64,000 nt of DNA from Alsobacter ponti (GTDB taxonomy: Bacteria > Pseudomonadota > Alphaproteobacteria > Rhizobiales > Beijerinckiaceae), in assembly GCF_024294805.1 (NCBI RefSeq), contig NZ_JANCLU010000013.1:1-64000 (forward strand), written 5' to 3'. Positions within the stretch are counted from its first letter, which is position 1. Each line of letters opens with the position of its first letter. The notes beneath the pieces are model-generated. The model saw nothing but the letters and a program-made list of their open reading frames with translations, had not been told where the DNA came from and ran no database searches. Below are positions 37,997 through 46,708 of this stretch, one piece after another. The position numbers were made by a program, and so were the translations under genes.

Positions 37997-39616
37997 TCAC
38001 TCGTGGATGTCGCCGTCCGGCATTTCGGCCCGGGTGAGTTTCGCGCCCTCGAGCTTCGCCTCGCCGATGAACGCCCGGCGCAGCACCGCGCCGGAGAGGT
38101 CGGCCCGGCTCAGGTCCGCGGTGCGCAGGTCCGCCTTGTAGAAATTGGCCTCGACGAGATTGGCGTCGGACAGGTCCGCTTCCCGCAGGTCCGCCCACGG
38201 CATCTTCGCCTCGCGCATGGCGGCGTGGACGAACCGCGCGCCGCGCAGATTGGACTTCTCCAGGAAAACGCCGTCGAGCGTCGCGCCGTCCAGCGTCGCC
38301 CCGGTCAGGTCAGTCTCGTGCAGGTCGGCCTCCTGCGCTGCCGCCCCGGCGAGATTGGCCTGACGCAGCCGCGCCTGCCCGGCCATGACACGCGGCAGGC
38401 GCGCGCCCGAGACATCCGCGCCCGCGAGATCGGCGGCGTAGGCCATCGCCTCCGTCAGTGTCGCGCCGGAGAAGCGGGCGCGCACCGCCTGCACCCTGTT
38501 GAGGTTGGCGCGCGACAGGTCCGCGCCGGAGAAATCCGCCTCGCGCAGAACCGCGGCGTGGAGGATGGCGTCGCTCAGGTCGGCCCGCGAAAAATTCGCG
38601 CCGGCGGCCTCGGTGCGCTTCAACCGGGCCCCGCGCAGGTCGCAGCCGCTGCAGTCCGCGCGCGCCAGCCGCGCCCCGTGCAGGTTCGCGCCCGCGAGCT
38701 TCGCCCCCGCGAGGTTCGCGCCGGCGAGGTCGCGGAAGCGCAGGTCGGCGCCGGCGAGGTCGCACCCCGGGCAGTCTTTCGTGGCAGCGGACCTGAACGC
38801 CTCCAGTGGCGTCACCCCCGGCGCGCCGACGGCGGGCGCCCGCGCGACCGGCCCGGAGGCCGGGGCGGAGGGGGCGGCGGCCTGCGCATCGAATGTCGGG
38901 TCGGTCAGCTCCACCTTGGCCCAGCTCTTGAACTGGCCGCGCAGCACCGCGCCGGTGTGCGGGTCGGTCTCGTTCTGGCCCGCCTTGCGGAAAAAATGCG
39001 CCAGCGTGGTGACGCGGCCCTCGGGCGCCAGCTTCTCGCAGCTGCGCTTGACGAAGTCCGGCCCGATCGCCTCCTCGCCGATGTCGGGCGGCAGGTCGAC
39101 GCAGGTCCATCCCTCGTGGCCGAACACGGTGCGGACCTCGGTGGCCATGGCGTGGGCGCCCGCGCGGTCGTGCAGCGAGACGCGATCGTCGGTGACGGCG
39201 CGCAGCTGCCGCACGACCCCCGAGGCGTCGAACAGCACCGAGACGACGGCCGGATGCACGGAAATGCGCGTGCCGCCGAAATGGTCGGCCATGGCCTTCT
39301 GCCCGTGCGCCCGCGCCCAGTATTCGACTTCGTCGTCGTAGCGGACATAGACCTCGCGCAGGCCGTTCGGCTCCGGGCGGCATTTCATGAAATCGGCGAA
39401 GCGCGACAGGCGCACCGAGGGCGGGCCGCCGTTGGTGCCGCACGCGAAGTCGGCGAACGCCTCGTCGGGAAGCGCCCCGGCGGTCGCGCCGATGGGAATG
39501 TCCCACAGCTCGACGCGCTTCTTGCGGTCCTGCGCCGCGGCCGGCGCATGCGAAAGCGCCCCGGCCAGGACGGCCGCGAGCGCGAGAGACAGGACACATG
39601 CGGTCGAGCGCGGCAT
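37997..39616 (-). CDS. Fusion of a four-cysteine secreted domain with a pentapeptide-repeat domain
   Basis: 539 residues. Signal peptide 1-29. Residues 30-240 are an unknown domain with ACGTNGGPPSVRL, FMKCRPEPNGLREVY, RYDDEVEYWARA, TCVDLPP and DPHTG; cysteines 59, 79, 172 and 193 probably form two disulfides. After an Ala/Pro linker (241-270), KDCPGCDL (280-287) opens a pentapeptide-repeat solenoid (about 50 A(D/N)LxxA units) to the end. Both halves have separate paralogs in the second PQQ module: the four-Cys protein at 46709-47440 and the repeat protein at 45886-46668, which also starts its repeats with KDCPGCDL. 66 bases after PQQ dehydrogenase A on the same strand. Function unknown; presumably periplasmic. 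Confidence 0.85.
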   Translation of the reverse strand: MPRSTACVLSLALAAVLAGALSHAPAAAQDRKKRVELWDIPIGATAGALPDEAFADFACGTNGGPPSVRLSRFADFMKCRPEPNGLREVYVRYDDEVEYWARAHGQKAMADHFGGTRISVHPAVVSVLFDASGVVRQLRAVTDDRVSLHDRAGAHAMATEVRTVFGHEGWTCVDLPPDIGEEAIGPDFVKRSCEKLAPEGRVTTLAHFFRKAGQNETDPHTGAVLRGQFKSWAKVELTDPTFDAQAAAPSAPASGPVARAPAVGAPGVTPLEAFRSAATKDCPGCDLAGADLRFRDLAGANLAGAKLAGANLHGARLARADCSGCDLRGARLKRTEAAGANFSRADLSDAILHAAVLREADFSGADLSRANLNRVQAVRARFSGATLTEAMAYAADLAGADVSGARLPRVMAGQARLRQANLAGAAAQEADLHETDLTGATLDGATLDGVFLEKSNLRGARFVHAAMREAKMPWADLREADLSDANLVEANFYKADLRTADLSRADLSGAVLRRAFIGEAKLEGAKLTRAEMPDGDIHE

Positions 39617-39644
39617 GGCGTTCGCCGGGTCAGGACGCGGCGGC

Positions 39645-39674
39645 CCGCCGGGGAGGCGCGAACCTCCCCGGCGG
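39645..39674 (-). terminator. Strong hairpin after PQQ dehydrogenase A
   Basis: CCGCCGGGGAGG (39645-39656) pairs perfectly with CCTCCCCGGCGG (39663-39674), loop of 6. GGACGC and GCGTCC outside extend it. It starts 8 bases after the dehydrogenase stop and lacks a T-run, so mRNA 3'-end protection or partial termination before the downstream gene is more likely than full termination. Confidence 0.6.
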
Positions 39675-39682
39675 CGTCCGCG

Positions 39683-41440
39683 TCACAGGCTGAACACGTA
39701 GAGCACGGCGGTCGGCTGCATGTTCTTCGCCACATCGGGGTCGCCGCCCTTGGCGAGATAGCCCAGCAGCTCGCCGACCGGGCCGCCGCCCACCAGCAGC
39801 GCCACGTACTGCTTGCCGTTGACCGAGAAGGTCATCGGAGGAGCGTTGATCTGCGCGCCGAGATTGATGCTCCACAGCGGCTCCAGCGAGGTGGCGTCCA
39901 TCGCCTCGAACGTGCCGTCCATCTGGTTCGAGAAGACGAGCCCGCCCGCCGTCGCCAGCGCGCCGCCATACTGCACGAAGGGCGTCTCGCGCTTCTTCGT
40001 CACCGTGCCGGTCGCCGGGTCGAGCATCACCACGCTGCCGCGCGCCTGCTCGCCGAGGCGTCCGCCCGAGCCCTTTTCAGGGAACAGCGCGCAGGTCTCG
40101 TGCGAGACGGCGTAGAGCTTCTTGGTCTGCGGGTTGTAGGAAACCGGGAAGTAGTTGGTGCCGCCCTGCAGCGACGGGCAGGCCTCCTCGACCTTGCCGC
40201 CCGAACCGCCGGGGCGGATGGTCGGCACGTAGCTCTGCACGGCCTTGGTGGGATCGTATTCCACCGGCTTGCCGGTCTTCGGATCGAGGCCCTTCGTCCA
40301 CGTCACCTTGTTGACGTACTTGCCGCCGTTGACGAACGAGCCGTTCGTGCGGTCGAGCCCGTAATACATGCCGTTGCGGCCGAAATGGGTGACCAGACGA
40401 CGCTTCTCACCGCCCACCTCGCTGTCGACCAGGACATGCGCGCCCTGCTCGTCATAGTCCCACGACTCGTTGGGCGTGTACTGGAAGTGCCACTTGATAT
40501 TGCCGGTCGCCGTATCGAGGGCGAGCAGGCTGTTGGTGTAGAGGTTGTCGCCGGGCCGCGCGTCCGGGTCGTAGTCGGGGAAGGGCTGGCCCGTGCCGAT
40601 ATACAGCGTGTCGGTGGAGGCGTCGTAGGTGGCCGTGTTCCACGGCGCGCCGCCGCCGTCCTTCCACGCTTCCTTCTTGGGGTCCTGCCAGGACTCGCTG
40701 CCCGGCTCGCCCGGCGCCGGGATCGTGTAGCGGATCCACGCCAGTTCGCCGTCCTTGACGCGCCGCGCCTGGATCCAGCCGCGCGAGCCGCGGTCGCCGT
40801 TGGCCGAGGTGATGATGACGAGGTCCTTCACGACGAGCGGGGCGGCGGTCGCCTCCTCGCGCGGGTCCATGATGACCTTCTTCTCCCACAGCACCTCGCC
40901 CGTCTCGGCATTGGTGGCGACGAGGCGGCCGTCGAGCACGACCGAGAACACCGTGTTGCCGAGGATCGCGACGCCCTTGTTGTTCGGCGGCTCGCTGCGG
41001 ATGCTCGACGTCTGGTACTGCGGATCCATGATCCACTCGATGGCCGCGCGCTTGCCGCTGCGGACGTCGAGCTTGTAGACGCGGCTGAAGCCGTCGGTGA
41101 CGTACATGCGCCCGTCGACGACGATCGGGGTGCCGGTGAGTCCGGCGTACTTGTAGGTGCCGGCGACGCCGAGCGGCGGAGCCAGCGACACCGAGTAGGC
41201 GAGCTTCAGGTTCTTGACCGTGTCCTTGTTGATCTGGTCGAGCGGCGAGAAGCGCTGGCCGTCATAGGACCGGTTGTAGGTGAGCCAGTTTTGCGGCTCC
41301 TTGTCGGGGTTGAGCAGGCGCTCGAACGTGACGCCGCCGCCGGCGGCCGGGGCCGTCTGGGCGAGAGCGGGAACGGCGGTGGCGAGAAGCACGGCAATCG
41401 AGACATGCGCCAGCAAGCCGCTGGGCCGGGAAGTGCGCAT
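39683..41440 (-). CDS. PQQ-dependent alcohol dehydrogenase (module A)
   Basis: Periplasmic quinoprotein of 585 residues with signal peptide (to LAQ28) and an eight-blade propeller of the methanol/ethanol dehydrogenase family (RLLNPDKEPQNWLTYNRSYD, FSPLDQINKDTVKNLKLA). PQQ/metal Glu179 is in TNAETGE. The catalytic aspartate is Asp328 in ESWDYDEQG, and Asp330 two residues on is the extra acidic ligand of lanthanide-dependent enzymes. Two deviations: Gln285 (GTGQP) replaces the metal-binding Asn (GTGNP in MxaF/XoxF), and the usual vicinal Cys-Cys is missing (SSIRSEPPNNKGVA at that site). Strong AGGAGG ribosome site. Divergent from its cytochrome gene. Substrate not known. Confidence 0.88.
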   Translation of the reverse strand: MRTSRPSGLLAHVSIAVLLATAVPALAQTAPAAGGGVTFERLLNPDKEPQNWLTYNRSYDGQRFSPLDQINKDTVKNLKLAYSVSLAPPLGVAGTYKYAGLTGTPIVVDGRMYVTDGFSRVYKLDVRSGKRAAIEWIMDPQYQTSSIRSEPPNNKGVAILGNTVFSVVLDGRLVATNAETGEVLWEKKVIMDPREEATAAPLVVKDLVIITSANGDRGSRGWIQARRVKDGELAWIRYTIPAPGEPGSESWQDPKKEAWKDGGGAPWNTATYDASTDTLYIGTGQPFPDYDPDARPGDNLYTNSLLALDTATGNIKWHFQYTPNESWDYDEQGAHVLVDSEVGGEKRRLVTHFGRNGMYYGLDRTNGSFVNGGKYVNKVTWTKGLDPKTGKPVEYDPTKAVQSYVPTIRPGGSGGKVEEACPSLQGGTNYFPVSYNPQTKKLYAVSHETCALFPEKGSGGRLGEQARGSVVMLDPATGTVTKKRETPFVQYGGALATAGGLVFSNQMDGTFEAMDATSLEPLWSINLGAQINAPPMTFSVNGKQYVALLVGGGPVGELLGYLAKGGDPDVAKNMQPTAVLYVFSL

Positions 41441-41683
41441 CGTTTCCTCCTGTTTGACTCGTTATTGATTTTTTTCTTTCAGCCCGAAGACGTTACGCGC
41501 GTGTCGGGTCTGTCCGCAAGAACAACGGGCCCCCTATTCTGCATGACTGGCGCTCATTGCCCAGCAAAAATGTCGTTCGCGAGAGGGAAAATTCCCGATA
41601 TGCTCCGTTCCAGCACCGCGTTGTCGCGCGCGTGAAAACGAAAACAATCAAGGCGCTCCCTTGCGGGAGCCCGGGGAGGATGG
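41441..41683. promoter_or_regulatory. Divergent promoter region between PQQ dehydrogenase A and cytochrome c
   Basis: 243 bases, notably more A/T-rich than the surroundings (for example TTATTGATTTTTTTCTTTC at 41461-41479). It contains GGGAA-AA-TTCCC at 41585-41596 and a leader hairpin GCTCCC-TTGC-GGGAGC at 41655-41670 just before the cytochrome ribosome site. Both genes are presumably controlled from here. No gene seen inside. Confidence 0.5.
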
Positions 41684-42211
41684 ATGTCGCCAACGCTTCA
41701 GGCCGCGCCCGCGCGAGCGGCGCGGATGTTTCTCCATGTCGCCGGCCTGCTTGGCCTCGTCGTTCTGGGATGCGCCGCCGCGCGGGCCGAGGCGCCCTCG
41801 CCCGAGCAGGTGACGCGCGGCCTCGCCGTCTGGAAGAAATCGGACTGCGCCAACTGCCACGGCTGGGCGGGCCACGGCCGCGAAACCGAGCCGGTGCCGC
41901 CGGCCCCCTCGCTGCGCCAGACGTCGCTCGACCAGGCGCAGATCCGCGAGGTCGCACAGTGCGGCCGCCCCTCGACCACCATGCCCTCGCACGACCGGCT
42001 CGCCTATACCGACGAGCGCTGCTACGGCATGAACCGCGAGGCGGTGGGCAAGCTGAAGCCGCCGCAGGGCAACTCCCTGCAGCCGGCCGACCTCGACGAT
42101 GTCGCCGCCTATGTCGCCGTCGCCATCAAGGGCAAGGGCACCGTCACCAAGGGCGAGTGCGAGGCCTACCACGGCGCGGGCGCGGCCACCTGCAAGTACT
42201 ATCCGGATTAA
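41684..42211 (+). CDS. Small c-type cytochrome (module A)
   Basis: 175 residues. Signal peptide ends about residue 36; one haem site CANCH at 55-59, in CANCHGWAGHG. Downstream EVAQCGRPSTTMPSHDRLAY holds the probable Met ligand, followed by TDERCYGMN. Two extra cysteines in that region and two near the C-terminus (GECEAYHGAGAATC) may form disulfides. Likely electron acceptor of the divergently coded PQQ dehydrogenase, playing the role of XoxG/ExaB. The overall layout is the same as the module B cytochrome. Confidence 0.85.
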   Translation: MSPTLQAAPARAARMFLHVAGLLGLVVLGCAAARAEAPSPEQVTRGLAVWKKSDCANCHGWAGHGRETEPVPPAPSLRQTSLDQAQIREVAQCGRPSTTMPSHDRLAYTDERCYGMNREAVGKLKPPQGNSLQPADLDDVAAYVAVAIKGKGTVTKGECEAYHGAGAATCKYYPD

Positions 42212-42223
42212 CGCGGCCCGGCG

Positions 42224-43483
42224 CTACGCCGGGCGCACGAAGCCCAGCGAGTCGAACTCGCCCCCGAGCACTTTCGGCACATCGTCGAAGCCCATCCAGT
42301 CGCGCATCAGCGACGCGTAGATGCGCCGGAAATCCGTGGTGTGCACGAGGTTGCCGTCGTCGAGCGCCGTGAGGCTCGGCGGCAGCCCGTACTGCCCGCC
42401 GCGCACCGGCTTGCCCAGCACGAAGGCCGGGCCGGCCGTGCCGTGGTCGGTGCCCTGGCTGGTGTTCTCCTGCACGCGCCGGCCGAACTCGCTGAAGGCG
42501 AGCACCACCACGTCGTCGCCCCGGCCCAGCCGCTCGACGTCCTGGATGAAGGCGGCGATGTGGTCGGAGGTATAGGTCCACAGCCGGGAGTGGACGTCCG
42601 ACTGGTAGACATGCGTGTCGAACGCGTTGTTGCGGTAGGCGACGTAGTAGATGCGCGTCGGCATGTCGGCGGCGATCAGCGCGGCGACGCGGTCGAGGCC
42701 GAAGCGCACGAGGCCGTAGTCCACCGGCGTCTTGTAGTTGCGCCAGGCGTCGCGGACGAGCGCCTCGGAATCGACGGCGCTGCGCGACACGTCGAACATG
42801 AACTGCTCGGCCGGCGAGCGCCCGTCCCCGCGCGCCATGATGGCGGCGAGCGTCTGCGCCTGGTCCGCGAAGGCGGAGCGGCGGAACAGGTTGGGGTCGT
42901 CGAACACCAGGGGCACGTGCAGGCGCGAGCGCACCGCCAGCGACTGGTTGGTGTCGATGTTGACGAGGAAGTTCGCCGCGCCGCCAGGATCGAGCTGGTC
43001 GGCGAGGTTGCCGAGCCAGCCATAGGTGGCGCCGCTGTTGGGGGCCGCCGTGTGCCAGTACGCCATCGACGAGAAATGCGAGAACGACGGCTGGTCGTAG
43101 CCGGCGCCGTGGACGATCGCCAGCTTGCCGTCCCGGTACAGCCGCTCGAAGCCGGACATGGTCTGCTGGAACCCGAAATGCTCGTCGATGCGCCGCAGCC
43201 GGTCCGGCTTGATGCCGATGCGCGGGCGGGCGCGGTAATAGGCGTCGTCGCCGTAGGGGACGACCGTGTTGAGGCCGTCATTGCCGCCGGACAATTCGAC
43301 GACGACGAGGATGCGGTCGTGCCGGCGCGGCTGCGCCGCCGCCGCCGAGGCGAAGAACGGCGCCAGCGTGTAGCCGCCCGCGCTTCCGAGCAGCACGGTG
43401 CCGAAGCCCGCCTGCAGGAGGAGGCGGCGCGCGATGGATTGGGAGGAACGTCCGGACCTGTTCACTGGCGGCTCCGTCGTCAC
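42224..43483 (-). CDS. DUF1501 protein, Tat-exported
   Basis: 419 residues. A twin-arginine signal IARRLLLQAGFGTVLLG spans roughly 18-50. The body has DUF1501 blocks ELSGGNDGLNTVVPYGDDAYY, GAGYDQPSFSHFSSMAYWHTA (split), NAFDTHVYQ, FSEFGRRVQENTSQGTDHGTAGP and FRRIYASLMRDWMG. This is a sulfatase/phosphatase-like fold of unknown activity; family members are usually coded with DUF1800. Its start overlaps the DUF1800 stop by 4 bases. Stands between the two PQQ modules. Confidence 0.88.
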   Translation of the reverse strand: MTTEPPVNRSGRSSQSIARRLLLQAGFGTVLLGSAGGYTLAPFFASAAAAQPRRHDRILVVVELSGGNDGLNTVVPYGDDAYYRARPRIGIKPDRLRRIDEHFGFQQTMSGFERLYRDGKLAIVHGAGYDQPSFSHFSSMAYWHTAAPNSGATYGWLGNLADQLDPGGAANFLVNIDTNQSLAVRSRLHVPLVFDDPNLFRRSAFADQAQTLAAIMARGDGRSPAEQFMFDVSRSAVDSEALVRDAWRNYKTPVDYGLVRFGLDRVAALIAADMPTRIYYVAYRNNAFDTHVYQSDVHSRLWTYTSDHIAAFIQDVERLGRGDDVVVLAFSEFGRRVQENTSQGTDHGTAGPAFVLGKPVRGGQYGLPPSLTALDDGNLVHTTDFRRIYASLMRDWMGFDDVPKVLGGEFDSLGFVRPA

Positions 43484-45273
43484 GAGAGCTGGTATTCGGG
43501 AATGCTCATCACGAGATGCGCGACGCGGCGCAGCGGCTGCTCGAGATAGGTTTCGGCGCGGGCGAGGTCGTCGCCCCCGATCTGCTCCGTCAGGTAGGCG
43601 GCCAGCGCCTCGCGGGCGCGCGCGTCGATGGGCCTGTGCAGGAAGCGCGCGAGCAGCGCGTCCACCGCGTCCAGCGCGGTCGCCGCGCCCGCCCCCCGTA
43701 CCATCGCGACGAGGTCGAGTCGCGGCGGATCGCGCGGCGTCGGGATGACGCGCGCGACCGCTTCCTGCCAGCCCACGAGGCTGGCGTAGCGCGTGTTGAA
43801 GTCCTCCGCCGCGGCGACGGCGTCGGCGGCCTTCATCCCGCCTTCGCCCTCGGCCTGCTCGATGGTGGCCGCGCCGATGTCGAGGCCGGCGCGGATCTTC
43901 ACGTTGACCTGGCGGATCTGGTCGCCCGGGTCGTAGTTCGGATCGACGAACTCGATCAGGTTCGGGAAAAGCACGTCGCGCGCGAAATTGCCGCGCGACA
44001 GCAGCACGCCGGGCGTCATCCAGCCCCTCCCCTGCGGCCAGCCGGCCACCGTGGGCGGGTTCAGCAAAATCTGGCCCAGTTCCTCGCAGGTCGCGTGGAA
44101 ATCGGGAACGCCCGGCAGCGAGGCGAGCCCGAGCTGGCGATAGCAGGTGACCACCAGCTCGACCGGGCTCTTGATGTGCGTGCCGAAGGCGCGCGGGCCG
44201 TAGAAATCGCGCGACAGGAACAGCGTGCGCAGCAGCGGCTTCACCTCGTAGCCGGAGTCGCGCAGCAGCGCCCCGAGGCGGCCCGACAGCCCCTCCTCCA
44301 GTTCCTCGGCGGCGAAGAACCGGTAGATCTTGGTGGCGATGGTGTCGGCGGTCGCCTTCTGCTCGAGGATGATGCGCAGGATGTCGACGCCATCGAACGG
44401 CCCGGTGCGGCCGAGGAACGTCTTGGGCCCGTCGTCATGGCGCGGCGCGTCGACGCGGAACGCGAGGTCGTCGTCGATCCAGCCCGTGAAGGCGCGCGCC
44501 GCCTCGCGGATGTCGTGCTCGCTGTAGTGCCCCACCCCCATGGTGAAGAGCTCCATAACCTCGCGGGCGAAGTTCTCGTTGGGCGCGCCCTTCACGTTCT
44601 GCCCGGCGTCGAGGTAGACGAGCATGGCGGGGTCCTTGGCGACGCCCTCCAGCAGCACGCCGAAATTCCCGGTCGCCTCGCGGCGCAGCAGTTCCAGCTG
44701 CTGCAGCATCTTGCGGTAGTCGCGGATCTTCGACTCGCCGGTGGCGAAGTGGCCGTGCCAGAACAGCGTCATCTTCTCTTCGAGCGGGCGCCGCGTGGCC
44801 ACCATGCGGTTGGCCCACCAGGCGCCGACCCGGCGGGTTTCGAGCGCGGTGGCGCGCAGCCAGTAGAAGAAGCGGTCGACGACCGGCTGCAGGCGGCGCG
44901 GCCCGGCGGGCTTCACCTTCACGCCCATCGCCTCGCCCGTCGTCTCGGCGCGGCGCGTCGCGGCCGGGCGGCTGGGCGGGAAGTCGCGCAGGCTCGGATC
45001 CCACAGTCCCGAATGGACGAAGGGCGGCAGGTCGTCGGGAACGGCTTCGTAGTCGACGAGCGAGTCGACCGCCTCGCGCGGCGTCATCCGCGCCAGGCGG
45101 GCGACGTCCTCGGGCGTGCCGCCGAAGCCCGCCCGCTCCAGCAAATGCGCGGCGCGATCGTAGCTCCAGTCCGCAGGCGCGATGGGCGAGAGGTCGCCGA
45201 CCCACGCCTCGGGTCCGGGCCCCTTCCACGCGGACCGGTCGAGCAGCCGGTCGCGAAGCTGCACCGCGGACAT
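43480..45273 (-). CDS. DUF1800 protein
   Basis: 597 residues, full length. Typical blocks: AAHLLERAGFGGTPEDVARL near the N-terminus, EKMTLFWHGHFATGESKIRDY (split), NENFAREVMELFTMGVGHYSEHDIREAARAFTGW (split) and KIYRFFAAEE. No classic signal peptide is visible. DUF1800/DUF1501 pairs are widespread and thought to act together on an exported substrate, but no activity has been shown. Translationally coupled with the DUF1501 gene. Confidence 0.88.
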   Translation of the reverse strand: MSAVQLRDRLLDRSAWKGPGPEAWVGDLSPIAPADWSYDRAAHLLERAGFGGTPEDVARLARMTPREAVDSLVDYEAVPDDLPPFVHSGLWDPSLRDFPPSRPAATRRAETTGEAMGVKVKPAGPRRLQPVVDRFFYWLRATALETRRVGAWWANRMVATRRPLEEKMTLFWHGHFATGESKIRDYRKMLQQLELLRREATGNFGVLLEGVAKDPAMLVYLDAGQNVKGAPNENFAREVMELFTMGVGHYSEHDIREAARAFTGWIDDDLAFRVDAPRHDDGPKTFLGRTGPFDGVDILRIILEQKATADTIATKIYRFFAAEELEEGLSGRLGALLRDSGYEVKPLLRTLFLSRDFYGPRAFGTHIKSPVELVVTCYRQLGLASLPGVPDFHATCEELGQILLNPPTVAGWPQGRGWMTPGVLLSRGNFARDVLFPNLIEFVDPNYDPGDQIRQVNVKIRAGLDIGAATIEQAEGEGGMKAADAVAAAEDFNTRYASLVGWQEAVARVIPTPRDPPRLDLVAMVRGAGAATALDAVDALLARFLHRPIDARAREALAAYLTEQIGGDDLARAETYLEQPLRRVAHLVMSIPEYQLS

Positions 45274-45366
45274 GTCGCCTCCCCGTATCTTTTCTGAGGC
45301 GAATGTTTCGGCGGCGCGGCGACCGCCGCAAGCTATGGGACCGATTGCAATTCCGAATGACGCGGG

Positions 45367-45861
45367 TCAGGGCCGGTCGACGAGGATGCCGGCGGCGAGG
45401 CGGAAGTCCCAGGGCTTCAGGAACTTGCCCTGCCACAGGCCTAGCTTCTGCTCGCGCGCGCGCTGTTCGGCGGCGACGAAGTCGTTGGTCTCGTCGGTGC
45501 GCGCCACGGCGAAGCCGGAGGCGACCATCGCCTCGTTGAGGCTCTTGCCGTTGATCTCGCACAGCGCCAGCTCGCGGCCGTAGCGATCCGGCGGGCGCAT
45601 CGGCCGGCACGTCGTCTCGCCCTGCGACACCAGCGTTTCGAGCTGCCGCACGGCGGCCGGCCAGCATTCCCACGGCTTGCCGTCGATCGTGCAGTTTTGC
45701 TTTCGCTCGACTGACTCCATGCCGAACAACATGATGCGTTTTCCGCCGATTTCGATCACGTCGGCGTCGACGGCCTTGGCCACGCCTGTATAATCGGCGG
45801 CGAGACTTGCGGCTGGAGCGGCGAAGACCGCGAACAGGGCCGCGAACAGGGTGGCACGCAT
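45367..45861 (-). CDS. Secreted staphylococcal-nuclease-fold protein with altered active site
   Basis: 164 residues with signal peptide (to about 22). SNase fold: VAKAVDADVIEIGGKRIMLFG, then MESVER, DRYGRELALC and LNEAMVASGFAVA, KLGLWQGKF. In active nucleases the IRLxGIDAPE stretch gives the catalytic Arg and Asp; here Met44 replaces Arg and Glu49 replaces Asp, while Arg96 in DRYGR is kept. It may therefore bind rather than cut, or act with other chemistry. Its start codon lies only 24 bases from that of the divergent pentapeptide gene. Confidence 0.8.
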   Translation of the reverse strand: MRATLFAALFAVFAAPAASLAADYTGVAKAVDADVIEIGGKRIMLFGMESVERKQNCTIDGKPWECWPAAVRQLETLVSQGETTCRPMRPPDRYGRELALCEINGKSLNEAMVASGFAVARTDETNDFVAAEQRAREQKLGLWQGKFLKPWDFRLAAGILVDRP

Positions 45862-45885
45862 AGCAGCTCCTCAGGGGTCGACGGA

Positions 45886-46668
45886 ATGGCAATCACCAGG
45901 ACGACGCTTCTCAACGCCGCATTCGGATTCGCGCTCGCGGCGGCTCTGGCCGCGCCCGCGCACGCCCAGACGGGCGACCGCGCGGCGTTTCTCGCGGGGA
46001 CCGTGAAGGACTGTCCGGGCTGCGACCTGAAGGGCGCGAAGCTGAAGCGGCGCGACCTCGCCGGCGCCGACCTGCGCGGGGCCGACCTCAGCGATTCGGT
46101 GCTTCACCGCGCCAACCTCGCCGGCGCGAATCTGGACGGCGCGCAGCTCGCCGGAGCGAACATGAACCTCGCCGATTTGCGCCGCGCGTCGATGAAAAAG
46201 GCCGACCTGACCAGCGCACTCTTGTTCGAGGCCGACCTCAGCGCGGCCGACCTTTCGGACGCCACGCTCGTCGGCGCGCGCATGGGGCGCGCCCGTCTCG
46301 TGCGCGCCGTCGCCGACCGCGCCCGGCTCGAGAACGCCAACGCCGTGGAGGTGCGCGCCGCCGACGCGCGCTTCCGCGACGCCACCATCCTGGCGGTCAA
46401 CTTCACCAAGAGCGATTTCCAGCGCGCCGACCTGACCGGGGCGAAGGTCGACGGCTCGGCCTTCGTGCAGTGCAAGATGGGCGAGGCCGACTTCACCGGC
46501 GCGAGCGCCATTCAGGTCGACTTCATGGCCAGCGACCTCACCGCCGCGGTGATGAACGGCGCGGACTTTCGCGGCTCGCGGCTGGAGCGCGCCAAGATCA
46601 CCGACACGAAGCGGGAAGGATTGAAGCTGAGCGGCGCGATCCTTCCGGACGGAACCGAGGCGCCGTAG
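45886..46668 (+). CDS. Secreted pentapeptide-repeat protein (module B)
   Basis: 260 residues. Signal peptide to about 28 (AHAQ), then KDCPGCDLKGAKLKRRDLAG (from residue 41) opening a right-handed pentapeptide solenoid, with A(D/N)L units through about residue 250. Paralog of the C-terminal half of the module A fusion protein, including the KDCPGCDL entry. Divergent from the nuclease-like gene and convergent with the four-Cys gene, so in module B the two halves are transcribed on opposite strands. Role unknown. Confidence 0.85.
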   Translation: MAITRTTLLNAAFGFALAAALAAPAHAQTGDRAAFLAGTVKDCPGCDLKGAKLKRRDLAGADLRGADLSDSVLHRANLAGANLDGAQLAGANMNLADLRRASMKKADLTSALLFEADLSAADLSDATLVGARMGRARLVRAVADRARLENANAVEVRAADARFRDATILAVNFTKSDFQRADLTGAKVDGSAFVQCKMGEADFTGASAIQVDFMASDLTAAVMNGADFRGSRLERAKITDTKREGLKLSGAILPDGTEAP

Positions 46669-46684
46669 CGGGCGCGGCGCGCCC

Positions 46685-46708
46685 CGGCCCGTTGCATCGC
46701 GCGGGCCG
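46685..46708. terminator. Hairpin between convergent genes
   Basis: CGGCCCG (46685-46691) pairs with CGGGCCG (46702-46708) in the 40-base gap between the convergent pentapeptide and four-cysteine genes. No T-run; probably a bidirectional stop. Confidence 0.35.

Noticed and set aside
41585-41596. GGGAAAATTCCC as operator of PQQ module A
   Set aside because: Short arms in an A/T-rich patch and no copy before module B, so it is listed only as part of the promoter region.
36701-41635. A 1,644-codon open frame on the plus strand across the NUDIX, pentapeptide and PQQ genes
   Set aside because: It is antisense to several well-supported genes; its translation is His/Arg/Val-rich with no family look. 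Such frames are expected at this GC content.
45367-45861. Active secreted thermonuclease
   Set aside because: The catalytic Arg and Asp positions are Met and Glu, so activity is not supported.
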